64,000 nt of DNA, taken from NCBI GenBank assembly GCA_017871115.1, contig JAFCIZ010000001.1:2957501-3021500 (forward strand), in the 5' to 3' direction. The notes below the pieces were generated by a model. It searched no databases. It was not told the DNA's origin and was given only the letters and a program-made list of their open reading frames with translations. Of the stretch, positions 52,514 through 64,000 are shown piece after piece; positions within the stretch are counted from its first letter, which is position 1; every line of letters begins with the position of its first letter. Both the position numbers and the translations under genes were made by a program. Source of the stretch: Cunninghamella blakesleeana. Its lineage: Eukaryota > Mucoromycota > Mucoromycetes > Mucorales > Cunninghamellaceae.

Positions 52514-55016
52514 ATGACTTCAACACCTCCAACTTATAGTCTTCAACATACACTTCCAAGGTTACCAGTTCCTTCTTTAAATGAATCGTGTGCGCTATAT
52601 CTCAAATCCTTACTTCCTCTTCAAACACCTGAAGAACACGAAAAAACAAAAGCTATTGTAAACGACTTTTTAAACAGTCCTTTAGCTCATTCTTTACAAC
52701 AAAGACTTATTGATATTGAACGTACTTCCCCTAATAATTGGTTAGAAGATAACTATTGGTTAAAAAAAGGTAACTTTATTTTTTATCACCTTTTATTCCT
52801 TTTTTAGTTCCTTAGGAAATATTTTAAAATTATTTTTTTTTAATATTTTCTTGTATACTCTTTTCCTTTTTCTTTTAGCTTACCTTGAATGGCGTGAACC
52901 TTTAATGGTCAACAGTAACTGGTATATTATTCTCAAAAACGATGACCATCATCCTAAGGAATTACTTGAGAATAACGCTAAAGTTCTTCCACCCAAGCAA
53001 CTCTCTGCCTTTCAAATACGTCGGGCCGCTAATATGATTTATTATGGTTTGGATTATAAGGAAAAGCTTGAGAGGTAAAACATTTATACAATAATAATAA
53101 AATTAAGTAAAGCCATTAAAATGATATACATCTGTATTTACGATAATAATATAATATGTATTTATCCATATATCAAAATAGAGAAGAAATTCCAATTGAA
53201 ATGGTCCGTGGAAAATCGCCTTTATGTATGCGTCAATATAGTAGAATTTTTGGTATTACTCGTATTCCTCTTCATCATTGTGATGAATTATATCAACCAA
53301 ATATCTCTGAATCAAACCATATTATTGTTCTTGTCTGTGATCAAATATATAAATTGCAAGTTTACAAAGATGTAAATGGGAATAAACAACGTTTATCCAT
53401 TGATGAACTTGAAAGGTAATAAATAATATTGGTCTTATGTATATTTAATATAATATAAAAAATAAAAATGGTTTTAAAAAATCTATAAAAAAAAATTATC
53501 TGAAAAAAGAGCTATAAAATATGTTATAAACATACTAATGACTGTATCATGTATTTTTTTTTTCTTTTTCTTTCTTTCTTTTTTTTTACTTTTACTTAGG
53601 GAATTATCGGTCATTGCATCTCATGCTTTACAAAAGAAAAATGTTCAACCACCTATTTCTTTATTAACCTCTTGGGATCGTGACAACTGGGCATTAGCAA
53701 GAAATTATTTATTATCTATAGATCCTAAAGGAAACCGTCAAAGCTTATCAACAATCGAAAATGGGTTATTTGCTGTTGCTTTAGACGATTTTACACTTGG
53801 ATCTGAATTAGATCAGTGGCCAGCTACTATGTTTTGCGGTAATCATCACTATGGTCCTGGCCATAACCGCTGGTATGATAAATCCGTCACTATTGTTGTA
53901 GAAAATAATGGTAAATCAGGTATCATGGGTGAGCATTCTCCAGCAGATGCTTTAACGGTAAGTTATGTTGCCGACCATATGGTTCAACATTCCGTAGTAC
54001 ATGGATTAAAAGCAAATGAACAACCTACTTGGTTATCCAATAAACCAATGGATGTCATTTCACAACCAGAATTTTCTTCCTTAGTGGAACATTTAACCTG
54101 GACAACGGATAATCAAGTACACCGCTATTTAGAACAAGCTCAATTAGCTGCTAATCAAACTGCTGCTAGATCAGACCCTTATGTCCTTCAGTTTAAAGAA
54201 TTTGGTACTGATTGGATTAAAAAAGTCGGTAAACTTCCCCCCGATGCCTTTTATCAAATGGTTTTACAACTAGCTTATTATCGTGCTCATGGTAAAGTCA
54301 CAGCTACTTATGAAACAGCTTCTACTCGTAAATATCTTTATGGTCGTACCGAAACTATTCGCTCTTGTAGTCTTGATAGTAAAAATTTTGTTGAAGCTTT
54401 TGATAATCCTTCCATATCTGCAAAGGTAAATTAAATCATTAGTATTTTTTTTTCTAATAATAATAATAATAATAATAATATTGAATAATTTAAACTCTTT
54501 TCTTTTATTCTTTTTCAAAAATAATAATAATAATAACAATAATAGGAAAAATATGATTTATTAGCTAAAGCCGCCGAAGCACATAGAAAGTATACACAAA
54601 TAGCAAGTGATGGCCATGGATGTGATCGACATCTTTTGATTTTAAAGATTTTGAATTCAGATCATCAAATGCATGATCCAACAACTGGTGAATTAAAACA
54701 AGTACCTTTACATCCTATCTTCAAGGACCCTATATATAGCGAATCACAAAATTGGCGACTTAGTACTTCTGGACTTCAACCTGGTGTTCAGCTAATGGGA
54801 ACTGGGTTTGGCGCTGTAGCTAAAGATGGTTATGGGATTAACTATATGGCTGCTCGTACATTAGTTAAATTTGGTATGGAATCCAAAAAGGATGAGCAAT
54901 CATTACCTACTAGACAATTTGCTGATATCATTTCCAAAGTCTTATTGGATCTTCGTTCTTTATGTGAGCAAGTCAATGCTTCTACAACTAAAAATGATTC
55001 TAGTGCAAAATTATAA
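52514..55016 (+). CDS. Carnitine O-acetyltransferase paralogue, predicted peroxisomal/cytosolic
   Basis: Five exons (52514-52769, 52879-53074, 53182-53415, 53600-54425, 54546-55016) encode 660 residues. The protein begins MTSTPPTYSLQHTLPRLPVPSL, so the choline/carnitine acyltransferase signature starts within 20 residues and there is no presequence. The catalytic His341 lies in MGEHSPADA and the STS motif in WRLSTSGL. It ends SSAKL, a PTS1. It differs from the first copy in intron positions, in a divergent sequence and in a missing mitochondrial leader. A peroxisomal role exporting acetyl units as acetyl-carnitine is the simplest inference; medium-chain preference cannot be excluded. Confidence 0.92.
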
Positions 55017-55704
55017 TTTTTAGGAAAAAACCAAGTTTTTACTTTTTATAAAAGAAATTTTACCTTTTAATGTATTAATATAATTCTTTATTGTTAACAT
55101 AATGACAATTTATTAAAAAAAAAAAAAAGCATTCAGAATTGAATGTTATTTAAATGCGCTGTTACTTAGCATCAGCCTATACACTAGTAAAAAAATATTG
55201 GATTAAATTATTATAATATAAAAAAAATACTAATATATGATAGCTTATTAATTTTTAAAATACATGTATATTTAGAAAAAGAAAGGGAATAGTTTTTTTT
55301 TATTTTATTTTATTTTTTTTTTTTCATGATATAAATTTTATTTTGCATTGTAATTATAATTGATCAAAAGAATGACTATATTGCAAATTGGGTACTGAGA
55401 TGAGAGTTATTTTTCTATTATTTAAACAATAATGATGAATATAAAATATAAAAAATTGAATAAAAATAGAAGATATATAAATAAATATATATATAATAAT
55501 AATAATAATAGTAATAATAATAAATAAGAAAGGGTATATAAATAACTGTTATAGCATAGTAAAATTAGATAGTACATGTAATAAATAAATGAAAATATAT
55601 AAATAAATAAATGAGTAAATATGAATAAAAAATAATAATAAAATTAACACAAAAACAAAAATAAGAATAAAAAACAAAAGGGCCACTATTTAGAAATAAG
55701 ATAA
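55017..55704. other. Intergenic between convergent 3' ends
   Basis: 688 bp between the carnitine acetyltransferase stop (+) and the arrestin stop (-). AT-rich, with AAT runs near 55496-55525. No gene was seen. Confidence 0.6.
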
Positions 55705-58256
55705 TTAAGCAGTCATTTCAGTCATATACAACCTGTTTTGTTCGTTCAATCTATCTTGTTTTTCTTTTTTCTTGAGAGTAGTTAAGAAACCCATATCATC
55801 ATCATCCGAGTCATCGCTATCGCTATCGCCACCCTCTTCTTCTTTATCATCGATTTCACGATTATTTATTTTTTTATTAGGTTGTTGATCCATATCAAAA
55901 TGAATTGTCTTTTTAATAGTGGATGGTTGTGGTGATACTTTTGTTGAGTTTATATTGGAATGGGAAGAATGCGAAGAATAAGTTGAAGTAGTTGGTGAGG
56001 AAGGTGTTTCAACAGGTTGCAATAATATAGCATTTGAAGTAACGCTTTCATTATTTAAAGAGGTTAAATCACTATTTGAAAAGGATTGGTGAATAGATCG
56101 CGTTGGAGAATAAACCGAGAGATTATTGGAATCGTTGCTTTTAAGCGAGATGGCAATGGAGTTTTGTCGTTGACTTAAAGTAGGTGATGATGAATTAATA
56201 GGCGTAATATTGTTATTATTAGCATTATGTTCAGAATAGGAATGACGATGAATTGAAAGTGGGTGCACTAAACCAACAGGGTCAGATGATCGATGGGTTA
56301 ATGAACCTGCACTAATATTACTTGAATTATTGATAGAAGGGGACGATGAAGGTTGCATGATAATTGTTTCGATACGATTTTGGTGTTGAGTAGTAAGGGG
56401 GACAGTTGGTGTTGTTGCTCCATCTACTATTTTAGATACGTTTGTACTTAGAGAAGTGTTCCTAGATAATGACATTGACGAATTATCCCAGGATTGATTT
56501 GATTTCCATGAAGAGTAAGATGTAAATGATTTATTGGATGATTTTGAAGTGATGGAATCAGAGCGACCAATGGTATTGAAGTTTGATGATGTTGGTGATT
56601 TTGTTTTAAGTTTAATGGTAGATGTAGATGAATTTGTTGAGTGAGTATCTGCTGACATATTTAATGTAAGTTGTTGATGGTTATTATTATTATTATCATC
56701 ATTTTTTAATAAGTATATTTCTTGCTGTTGCTGGTCTTTTCCGCTGTTTATACTATGGGTATCTAATATATCTGATCCAATATAAGGTGATTCAATATCC
56801 AAAAAGTCAATATCTTGTGAATAGCTAATTTCCTTCTCATTGCTGTTGTTAATATCGTCGTCGTCGTCGTCAATAGGAATGGAAGCGCGTGGCCAAGTAC
56901 CTACTATAACTGGAAGATCTACTATACAAATACCTTCCTCTTTTGATTTGTTTTGAGTTCCTGGAAGTACTAAATGAGTATGCACGCGGACTTTATAATC
57001 AATACGCAGCAATTCTTCCCTAAATTGGATAGTTGGTGGCGTAGAAGATGGAATCAATAATTGACGTTTAATTGTTTGTGTTAAGGCAGATGTTGATTTA
57101 ATATATAAATCGCTATCAACAGTTGCTAAACAATGCTCTTTTATAAAACTAGTTCTATTATATAAAAATAAAAGAATAAGTAAATAAATACGCACATAAA
57201 TAGAATCATTCCAACTTTTTTTTTTTTTAAAAAAAAAAAAAGGGATAACGGTAAAAACTTACTTGTTATGACGAACTTCAATGATTCTAATTAAACTAAT
57301 TTCAATAGCTTTAGGAAGAGCAAATAATTCACAATGATTCACTACTACTGTAACAGGAATAATATCACCTACATATAATAAAATAAAAATAAAGGGGGTT
57401 TGTTATTATTTATCTGCAATGTATATTTCTATATTGCATAAAATATATTTATAATTATATTTCTTTCTAACCTCTAGTGAAACCATGCCTAGGTATAGAT
57501 GCTTGAACACTACAAATTTTATCTGGTGTTTTGGTGGATAAGATAGCATGCTGTAATTTTTCTTTGGGGATATTTAATTTTGGATCTTCTGTATCAATAA
57601 ATTCCAATATATGTACTGGGTATTCTATTTTTGGACATAATGATTCAGGTACCATAGATTTATCATGAATGGCTACCAGAGTATACTTTACTCTGACCTT
57701 TTTATTAAACTAATAATATAATACAAAAATAACAAGTTTTCAAAAATTAAATTAAATTAAATTAATTATGATAAATACATTCAAATAAATAGATAACTTA
57801 CATCCATAGTACTTGGTAACTGTATATCTTCTGGTACAATTAATTCAAAAGGTAGAGTATGTAGTTTAGGCTCCATAACATAGCCCTTTGAATGTTCCTC
57901 CGTACTGTTGTTTTTTACATTGAGAATAATTGTTTTTTGAAATAAGGTTATATTATCTTTATCTTTTAAAGAAAAGGCCACTTCACCAGTAAATTTAAGT
58001 AATATACGATTGGTTTTTGTTGGTGTTTTAGGTTGTATAGTAACGAAGCCTATTAAATTAAAATGCATACATATATATATATATATATATATAAAAACAA
58101 GTAATCAAAGGTTAAAAATAAAATATTTTATATTTATCTAAAACAATCTTCATATCTTATATATAAATTGCCTTTTATTGTTTGACCAGGAAAATAATAT
58201 TTTTCTTCCAAAAGTTGAATATCAATTGTTTTAGAAGCTTTTGTAAGGCTCAACAT
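55705..58256 (-). CDS. Arrestin-fold protein with long Ser-rich tail
   Basis: Five exons (58256-58172, 58049-57802, 57709-57472, 57368-57263, 57154-55705) encode 708 residues. The N-lobe reads YFPGQTIKG|FVTIQPKT and LLKFTGEV, with FELIVPEDIQLPSTMD. The C-lobe has KIEYPVHILEF, CSVQASIPRHGFTRGDIIPV and VVVNHCELFALPKAIEISL, typical of arrestin_C. After about residue 370 comes a disordered Ser/Asn/Thr tail with acidic runs and many RxxS sites. Alpha-arrestins recruit Rsp5-type ubiquitin ligases to plasma-membrane transporters, but I see no PPxY motif, so the link to ubiquitylation is open. Intron 1 apparently begins with GC (GCAATT), the only choice that gives the canonical fold. Confidence 0.85.
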
Positions 58257-59038
58257 AATTTATTACTTGAACCAAATGAATTTATTAAATAGAAAGTTAT
58301 TATATTTACAATAAAGAAGTTTAAAAAAGTGGCATATATTATTAAGAAAAAAGAAAAAGAGAGAGAGAGAAAAAGGAGGAAATTAAAAAATTTCAGCTTT
58401 TTTTTTAAAAAAAAATAGCGAACACAGCCCCATAAAAGATTAAGCTTATTTTTATACTAAAATAAAATTGGGCTTGGATATTAATGGTAAGACAGATTTT
58501 CTTATTAAAAAATATTAATCCATCGCCATTCTCGGATTTATTCGTGCTTTTTTATTTATTTGTAAAAAAAAAAAAAAGAAAGAAAAATGTCACTGTATTC
58601 TTGTCTAAGCTTTTCTATACCCAAAAAATAAAAAAAAGATTATCTTTTAAAAAAAACCCTTTACAAAGTAAAAAGTGAAATTTAAAGTCCGTTCATTTTT
58701 TTATTTTTTAAAAAAATTTAAAAAAAAATTCTACATCTTTCTCTCTTTTTCATTTTTTCTTACTCTACACCTCCTTTTTATTTTTGTTTTTTATAAAAAA
58801 AATTTTTATTAAAAACACATAAATATATGTATATATAATTATATATATATAATTATATATATATATATGTACATACTTTCTATTTCTCTATTATTATAAA
58901 TAATTATATATATACATATATATATATATACATTTTTGTACTGTTATAAAAATCAACTAGCCAACTTATATCATAATAAACTATATATTATTCCTATTAT
59001 TAAAAATATAGTATAATCTTTTTATCTCACATACTTTA
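58257..59038. other. Divergent promoter region, arrestin / VPS9 protein
   Basis: About 780 bp. It has a GA repeat near 58356-58370, T-rich leaders, TA repeats at 58840-58931, and TTTAAAGTCCG at 58681-58691 in the sense orientation for the plus-strand gene. No gene was seen. Confidence 0.6.
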
Positions 59039-60082
59039 ATGTCTTTTTCATTCCCTTTTTTTTCAAAAAATGGAAACAAGAAAAATGAACTACAGCAACA
59101 ACAACAACAACAACAACAACCACAAAATAATTATAATTCTTCTTCATTAAGAGAACAGGTTTATCCAACCTTAGCTTCTATGATACCAGAGAGAACAACG
59201 CCTAGTTCTTCACCAACTTCTTCTACCTCTTCTCATTCAAAACCTCCCTCAATCTCTTTACCTGCTCTAGAACCTGAAGAATTAGAAGATAATAGGTGTT
59301 ATTCTTATATAAGAAAATATTTTAATACTATATTTATTCGTTCAAGTGTTGTCTGTGTACCTCATTCAAGATCCTTTGATGGTTTAGTTTTAACAAAAGA
59401 TTTTATTGGTAAAGTTAAAAATATGTTGGCTATAAAAAAAATTATTATTATTATTATATTATTGCTAATAAATACAAACCCTATTTATTTTTATATACTT
59501 ATTTTTATTAATATATGTATCTTTATTATTATGTATATAACCTTTTTAGAAACACACTGTTTTAATGCATCACCTTATTATAGAGGGCAATATCAAACTG
59601 TTAATGGAAAAGTTATATCCATTGAACAATCTTTAATATCAACAGTATCAGGTAAAAATAAAATAAAATAGCTGTAATAATGCTAGTGAATCATATTAAT
59701 AAATAGATTATAAACATGAAATAACTTGTAAAAATTATTTAATAGGTTTTAAAGAACAGAGAACAGTACATATTATGGCTGAAGAATGGGTTTATATTGG
59801 GAATAAAAAAATACTTGTATATATGACGCAACGTCCTCTTGAAGGTGAACCTCAAGTAAGTCTTAAATATAAAATAATAGTTAAGATTATCATAATGTCT
59901 AATATATACTATATTTTTCTTTTTTCCTTATATTATTTATGATTTTGACCATTCCATTAAAAAAAAAAAAAAGCAATATCAACTAAGAAATATAATTCAT
60001 ATCCCACCTTGTCGAAATTCAAAAAGGTAAAAATAAAATTTATTTAACTTGAAAATAATAATAATTATAATAAATTAATCTA

Positions 60083-60139
<57 letters not shown>

Positions 60140-61337
60140 CCTGCCCAGTGATCTTGATTTTTTAAACATGTTTACCGAAAATGTGGAACCTTTACGTGAA
60201 CTACAATCATCCGTACAGAAATTTGTTGATACTTATGTATATATTCGAGGGTTTAATAATTATGCAGTGGATAAAATACAGCATCTCTTTATTAAAACAT
60301 CCAATGTAAGTAAATAGTAATAAAAATAATATGGATAAAAGGAATAATGATTTTTTTTTTATTATGATTTCATCGATAACGTGATTAATATTATTATTAC
60401 TATTATTTATTTTATTTTATTTTAATCTTATTATATTCATAGAATATTATACAAAGAAATAAATTATTACGTGATACATGTCGTATTCAATCAGAGCATG
60501 ACCATTATTTAGAGCTCGTGGAAAAGTAAGAGAAAAAATAGATCATTCATTTACTTTTTTTGTAATAGTACTAACAACACAATCTTTTTTTTTTTTTTTT
60601 TCCTATTACTATTGTTTTTACTTTAGTGTTGTTATGGGTTTCCTTCATGAAAAAATATGGATTCAATCTTTAAGATCGATATTACAATCACAAGACTCTT
60701 ATTTATTTTCGATTTGCCAAGCCTATTCTAAAGAAAATATCAATTTACAATGTTATACCGTTCGTTATCCTATCTCGGAAATGACTCTCTCCTGTTTTCA
60801 AGAGGCTATTACCTGTTTAAGAAACACTGATGCTGACAACGAATCATTACCTCTTATACCTTTTACTCTATTGGATTCTGAAACAAATGTGGATGATAAT
60901 AATAATAATAATATACCAACAACAACAAACTCTCCGGCCTTTACACCGTTAGAAAAAGTAGTATGTGTTAAAACAACTTTGGATTTGATTGCTAAAGCTG
61001 TAGATAATTATGCAAAAAATCTAGACTCTGGACCTTATCGTGATGGTAATGCAAATTAAATAATTTATAAGATAAATTTTAAAATGAAATGAAACAATTA
61101 TTAATACTTTTCATCATTATCATTTTCTATTATTATTATTATTACCATTATACTTATATACATTATAAATTATATAGAATCTCATGTTACTACAGACGAA
61201 ATGATCCCTTTACTGGCTTATGTTATCACTCATGCGCATTTAACTCGTATAGCCAGTCTCGCTTTCTATATAGAAAACTTTAGATTGTCACACTTTGAAA
61301 GATCAGAACACAGGTATATATAATATCTTTTCTTTTT

Positions 61338-61381
<44 letters not shown>

Positions 61382-61884
61382 TGAAAATAATAATGTTGAT
61401 AGCGCTATAATAAAAATAAAAAATAAAATGGAAAAAAATTAACAAGCTTATTTCCATTTATTCTATCTGTATAGTTTTGCATTAGTTACTTTAAAAACAG
61501 CAATCAATTATTTAAAAGGTGACCCATTATCGCTGCTTGATACAGGTTCTTGTATATCTACTTCTTCAAATTCAACTACATCAACAATTCTTTCACCACA
61601 ATTAAAAAATTTACGATCAAGGTCAACTTCTATTGTATCTCCAGTTCCATCTCCAACATTCAATACACATCAAAATACAGGCTCCTCAAATGTTTATTCT
61701 ACATCTACTAATTCACGCACAGCTACTGCTCAAACAAATCAAGCACCAAAATCCCCTCACCTTTCTTCAGCTCTCATCAACAATGTAAACAGATCTTCAG
61801 CTCATGGACTTAGACATCGAAAAACACAAAGCGCGGATTTGGAAGGCATTATAGAAGCAAGACAACGTGTAGAAATTCACAATA

Positions 61885-61936
<52 letters not shown>

Positions 61937-61988
61937 TAATAATTATAATAATAATAATAATAGTAATACTAGTAATAATAATAATAAC

Positions 61989-62026
<38 letters not shown>

Positions 62027-63341
62027 TAACAATAATGATTATCAAAATAAAAATAATCATAATACCGACCATCATCAAGAGGGACACCGACGTGGATCAC
62101 CATCACCTAATGTTTTAATACGACCTCCAATCGTTTTATTTAATTCAAATGAAACAACAAGGCGTAGTTTAGATATAACCAATGAATGGATGTTAAACAA
62201 ACATGATACCACCAATAATAATAATAAATCTTCTCTCACTTCTTCTCCCTCGCCATCACCTGAATTATACTCTAATTCATTTGGCCAAGCATCAGTACCA
62301 GGCTCACCCAAACCTCAACCTAATTTCCAACGAGGCAACCACCATCACCATTCACATGGAAAACCTTTAACTCCACCAAAACAAACTTTAGGAAGTACTC
62401 CTCCTTTAGTATCTACCACTTTACCTGCTCTTTCTAATTCTACACCATTACCAGGTATTTCCACTGCTACTTCTGATTATTTATTATCATCCTCTTCTTC
62501 GACATCATTATCAACTTCTACTTCTAAAAGAGCATCTAATCCATACCACTATTACTACTACAAACAACCCGATCACCATCATCAACGATATTCTTTACCA
62601 CCTAGAAATGATCACTTAGAATTACTTACAAAAGAAACACAGAACCTTCATTTAACTGAGAATACCAATAATACTAATAAAAATAAAAATATTGAAAACA
62701 ATGATAATATGGATCATTATTATAATTATGATTATAATGATCATCAACATCATGATGACAATGACAGTAATGAAATATCTTGTAGCAACAATAACAATAG
62801 TGATAACAATACCAATTCAACAAATGATATCATAAACACTATTACTAATGATGTTGATGACGATACTTTTTCTACATCGACCACCACCACCACTACAGCA
62901 TCATCAACACCTTCCAACATAATCACATCACCAAAATCAGTTACTTCGTCTAGTCGCGCATCTTTATTTAACAGCAATAATAATCATTCTATTAACTATT
63001 CACCATTTGATGATGATTTGGAACTAAATAATAACAATAATAATAAGAATAAATTATTAGGAAGATCATGTAGTACATCCACCATGAAAAAAAATAAAAC
63101 TAGAATAGGATCTCCTCAACCACCCCCTAAAATCATCGACGTTTCTAATAGACTATCCATGGATGGTATTGGAAGACGCCCAGCTTCGATCTGTGTTGAC
63201 ACAAGATCAGGCATTCATGGGATTGGAAGATCAAGTGAATCTGAAAATAGGGAAGATTTAGGCGATTTTCTATTAGGTTTACAAGATATGGATGGAGATA
63301 TTATTGGTGGAAAAAGCGGTTATGTCCGTAGAATAAAATGA
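59039..63341 (+). CDS. VPS9-domain Rab5-family GEF with poly-Gln and poly-Asn tracts
   Basis: Nine exons (59039-59408, 59550-59651, 59746-59855, 59974-60026, 60149-60305, 60443-60525, 60627-61045, 61178-61313, 61475-63341) encode 1098 residues. A poly-Gln run lies near residue 20. The conserved part ends in a VPS9 domain: TTDEMIPLLAYVITHAHL, SLAFYIENFRLSHFE, and SFALVTLKTAINYL (about 437-490). The upstream block (FIRSSVVCVPHSRSF and VKFVDTY-like helices) resembles the fungal VPS9/VARP-like group (Vrl1, UPF0507), but I see no ankyrin repeats. VPS9 domains activate Rab5-class GTPases in endocytosis. The last 600 residues are disordered, with about 60 near-continuous Asn. Intron 1 (141 nt) has no in-frame stop. 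Confidence 0.82.
60089..60139. repeat. TA/TG microsatellite in VPS9-gene intron
   Basis: About 17 TA units followed by eight TG units, directly upstream of the acceptor CTGCCCAG of exon 5. Confidence 0.9.
61339..61378. repeat. Poly(A) tract of about 40 in an intron
   Basis: An uninterrupted run of about 40 A in the last intron of the VPS9 gene, the longest homopolymer in the window. No target-site duplication or element body adjoins it, so a retroelement tail is not supported. Confidence 0.9.
61884..62037 (+). repeat. AAT/AAC coding repeat (poly-Asn)
   Basis: A trinucleotide tract inside exon 9 of the VPS9 gene, encoding runs of Asn broken by a few Ser, Thr and Tyr. Occasional AAC codons interrupt the AAT array, suggesting selection or age at the protein level. 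Confidence 0.95.
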
Positions 63342-63718
63342 ACATGTAAAATGAAAAAATACAGGAATGAAAGAAAGAAAGAAAAAAATAAATTTTATTA
63401 TCATTATTATTTACAATTATATTTTTATTATTATTATTATTTGTTGATACTTATATTATATCCATAATAATCTATTATTCTGTACATACGTTTTATTGAT
63501 TATTCTTTTTTATAAAATAAAAATAAAATAGCATATAACAAATAAATTAACAGGAAAATAATATTTAAAAACTAGTAGTTTTATCTTTTTAAGTATGGCT
63601 ACTTCATTGGGATATATATATATATATATATAATATAAATATATATTCATTTATGTATATATTTTTATTATCCACAATATAAAAAGAACTCCATTACTTA
63701 TTGATTTTTTTTTTTCAT
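63342..63718. other. Intergenic downstream of VPS9 gene
   Basis: About 375 bp of AT-rich sequence with ATT runs and a TA repeat at 63614-63632. No exon was seen. Confidence 0.6.
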
Positions 63719-63794
63719 CTAACTCCACCTTTTTACCACATACTTGACGAATAAATTTCCTTTTATGGGATTCAAAAAATACATAATAGCTTGC
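63719..63794 (-). CDS. Possible terminal exon of a gene entering from the right edge
   Basis: After a good acceptor (TTATTACAG) on the minus strand a frame reads QAIMYFLNPIKGNLFVKY and stops shortly after (KRWS, stop at 63719). A donor at about 63868 (AAATG then GTATAT) would join it in frame to an upstream exon with NIKRFKW. A second frame over the same bases is also open, so the reading is uncertain. The family is not recognised. Confidence 0.3.
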
Positions 63795-64000
63795 CTGTAA
63801 TAACGTTTGTTTTTTAATGATGTATAAAATAATATAGTTTGATATTAATTTGTTTTAATAAATATACCATTTAAATCTTTTTATATTATTATTACCATTA
63901 TTTAATAGTACTTTACTTAATTAAATAGAGCTTGATACTTTTTTATACATAGTAAAAATTAAGAATATAACAAAAAGTATATACAATCAGAAAAAAAAAC

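Noticed and set aside
53538..53599. Hydrophobic N-terminal extension (poly-Phe) of the second carnitine acetyltransferase frame
   Set aside because: It is translated pyrimidine-rich intron before the acceptor at 53598-53599.
61339..61378. Poly(A) of about 40 as a retrotransposon tail
   Set aside because: It lies inside an intron with no element body or target-site duplication beside it.
61797..62087. Minus-strand frame rich in Ile/Val
   Set aside because: It is the antisense of the poly-Asn AAT repeat of the VPS9 gene; composition is an artefact.

Overview
This is a very A+T-rich nuclear fragment of an early-diverging filamentous fungus, most likely Mucoromycota and probably Mucorales. The evidence is: short GT-AG introns in every multi-exon gene (3' splice sites often preceded by TA microsatellites); a plain delta-12 desaturase whose N-terminus and histidine boxes look like Mucor/Rhizopus FAD2 as I remember it; fungal-type proteins (Eaf7, Apa1/2, Sed5, carnitine acetyltransferases) next to genes kept in animals but lost in yeasts (STYX, CCDC43, an ANCHR-like protein); and long Asn/Gln codon repeats. 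I found no operons, plasmid or phage features, tRNA or rRNA genes, CRISPR arrays, or intact mobile elements.

I assembled 25 protein-coding loci by joining exons at GT/GC-AG sites. For the 24 that lie wholly inside the window, the exon lengths sum to an open frame ending at the stop. Left part (1-13 kb): edge of a SLC35F6-like membrane protein (-), a 37-residue CCHC zinc-knuckle microprotein with a 16-nt exon (-), an ACS-family MFS transporter (+), STYX (-), an ATP-dependent DNA ligase (+), Rrp8 (+), CCDC43 (-).

Middle (13-38 kb): LIS1/PAC1 (-); a mitochondrial carnitine/acylcarnitine carrier directly followed by a carnitine acetyltransferase (both +); a MITF-like bHLH factor (-); an S6K-like AGC kinase (-); the PP2A A subunit (+); IQGAP (+); an ANCHR-like zinc-finger protein (-).

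Right part (38-64 kb): a MAP kinase with an unusual THY activation loop (+), tubulin cofactor E (-), delta-12 desaturase (-), Eaf7 (-), Ap4A phosphorylase (+), a rhomboid-like protein lacking the catalytic His (-), Sed5 syntaxin (-), a second carnitine acetyltransferase (+), an arrestin-like protein (-), a poly-Asn VPS9-domain protein (+), and a possible terminal exon entering from the right edge.

Most genes are unrelated housekeeping functions. One real functional link is the acetyl-carnitine shuttle: carrier plus acetyltransferase side by side, and a second acetyltransferase 31 kb away. The first enzyme carries both a mitochondrial-type N-terminus and a C-terminal AKL; the second has only AKL. 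The most novel items are the zinc-knuckle microprotein, the THY MAP kinase, and an orientation-consistent promoter motif (TTTAAA-Y-Y-CCGC on the coding strand) upstream of many genes.
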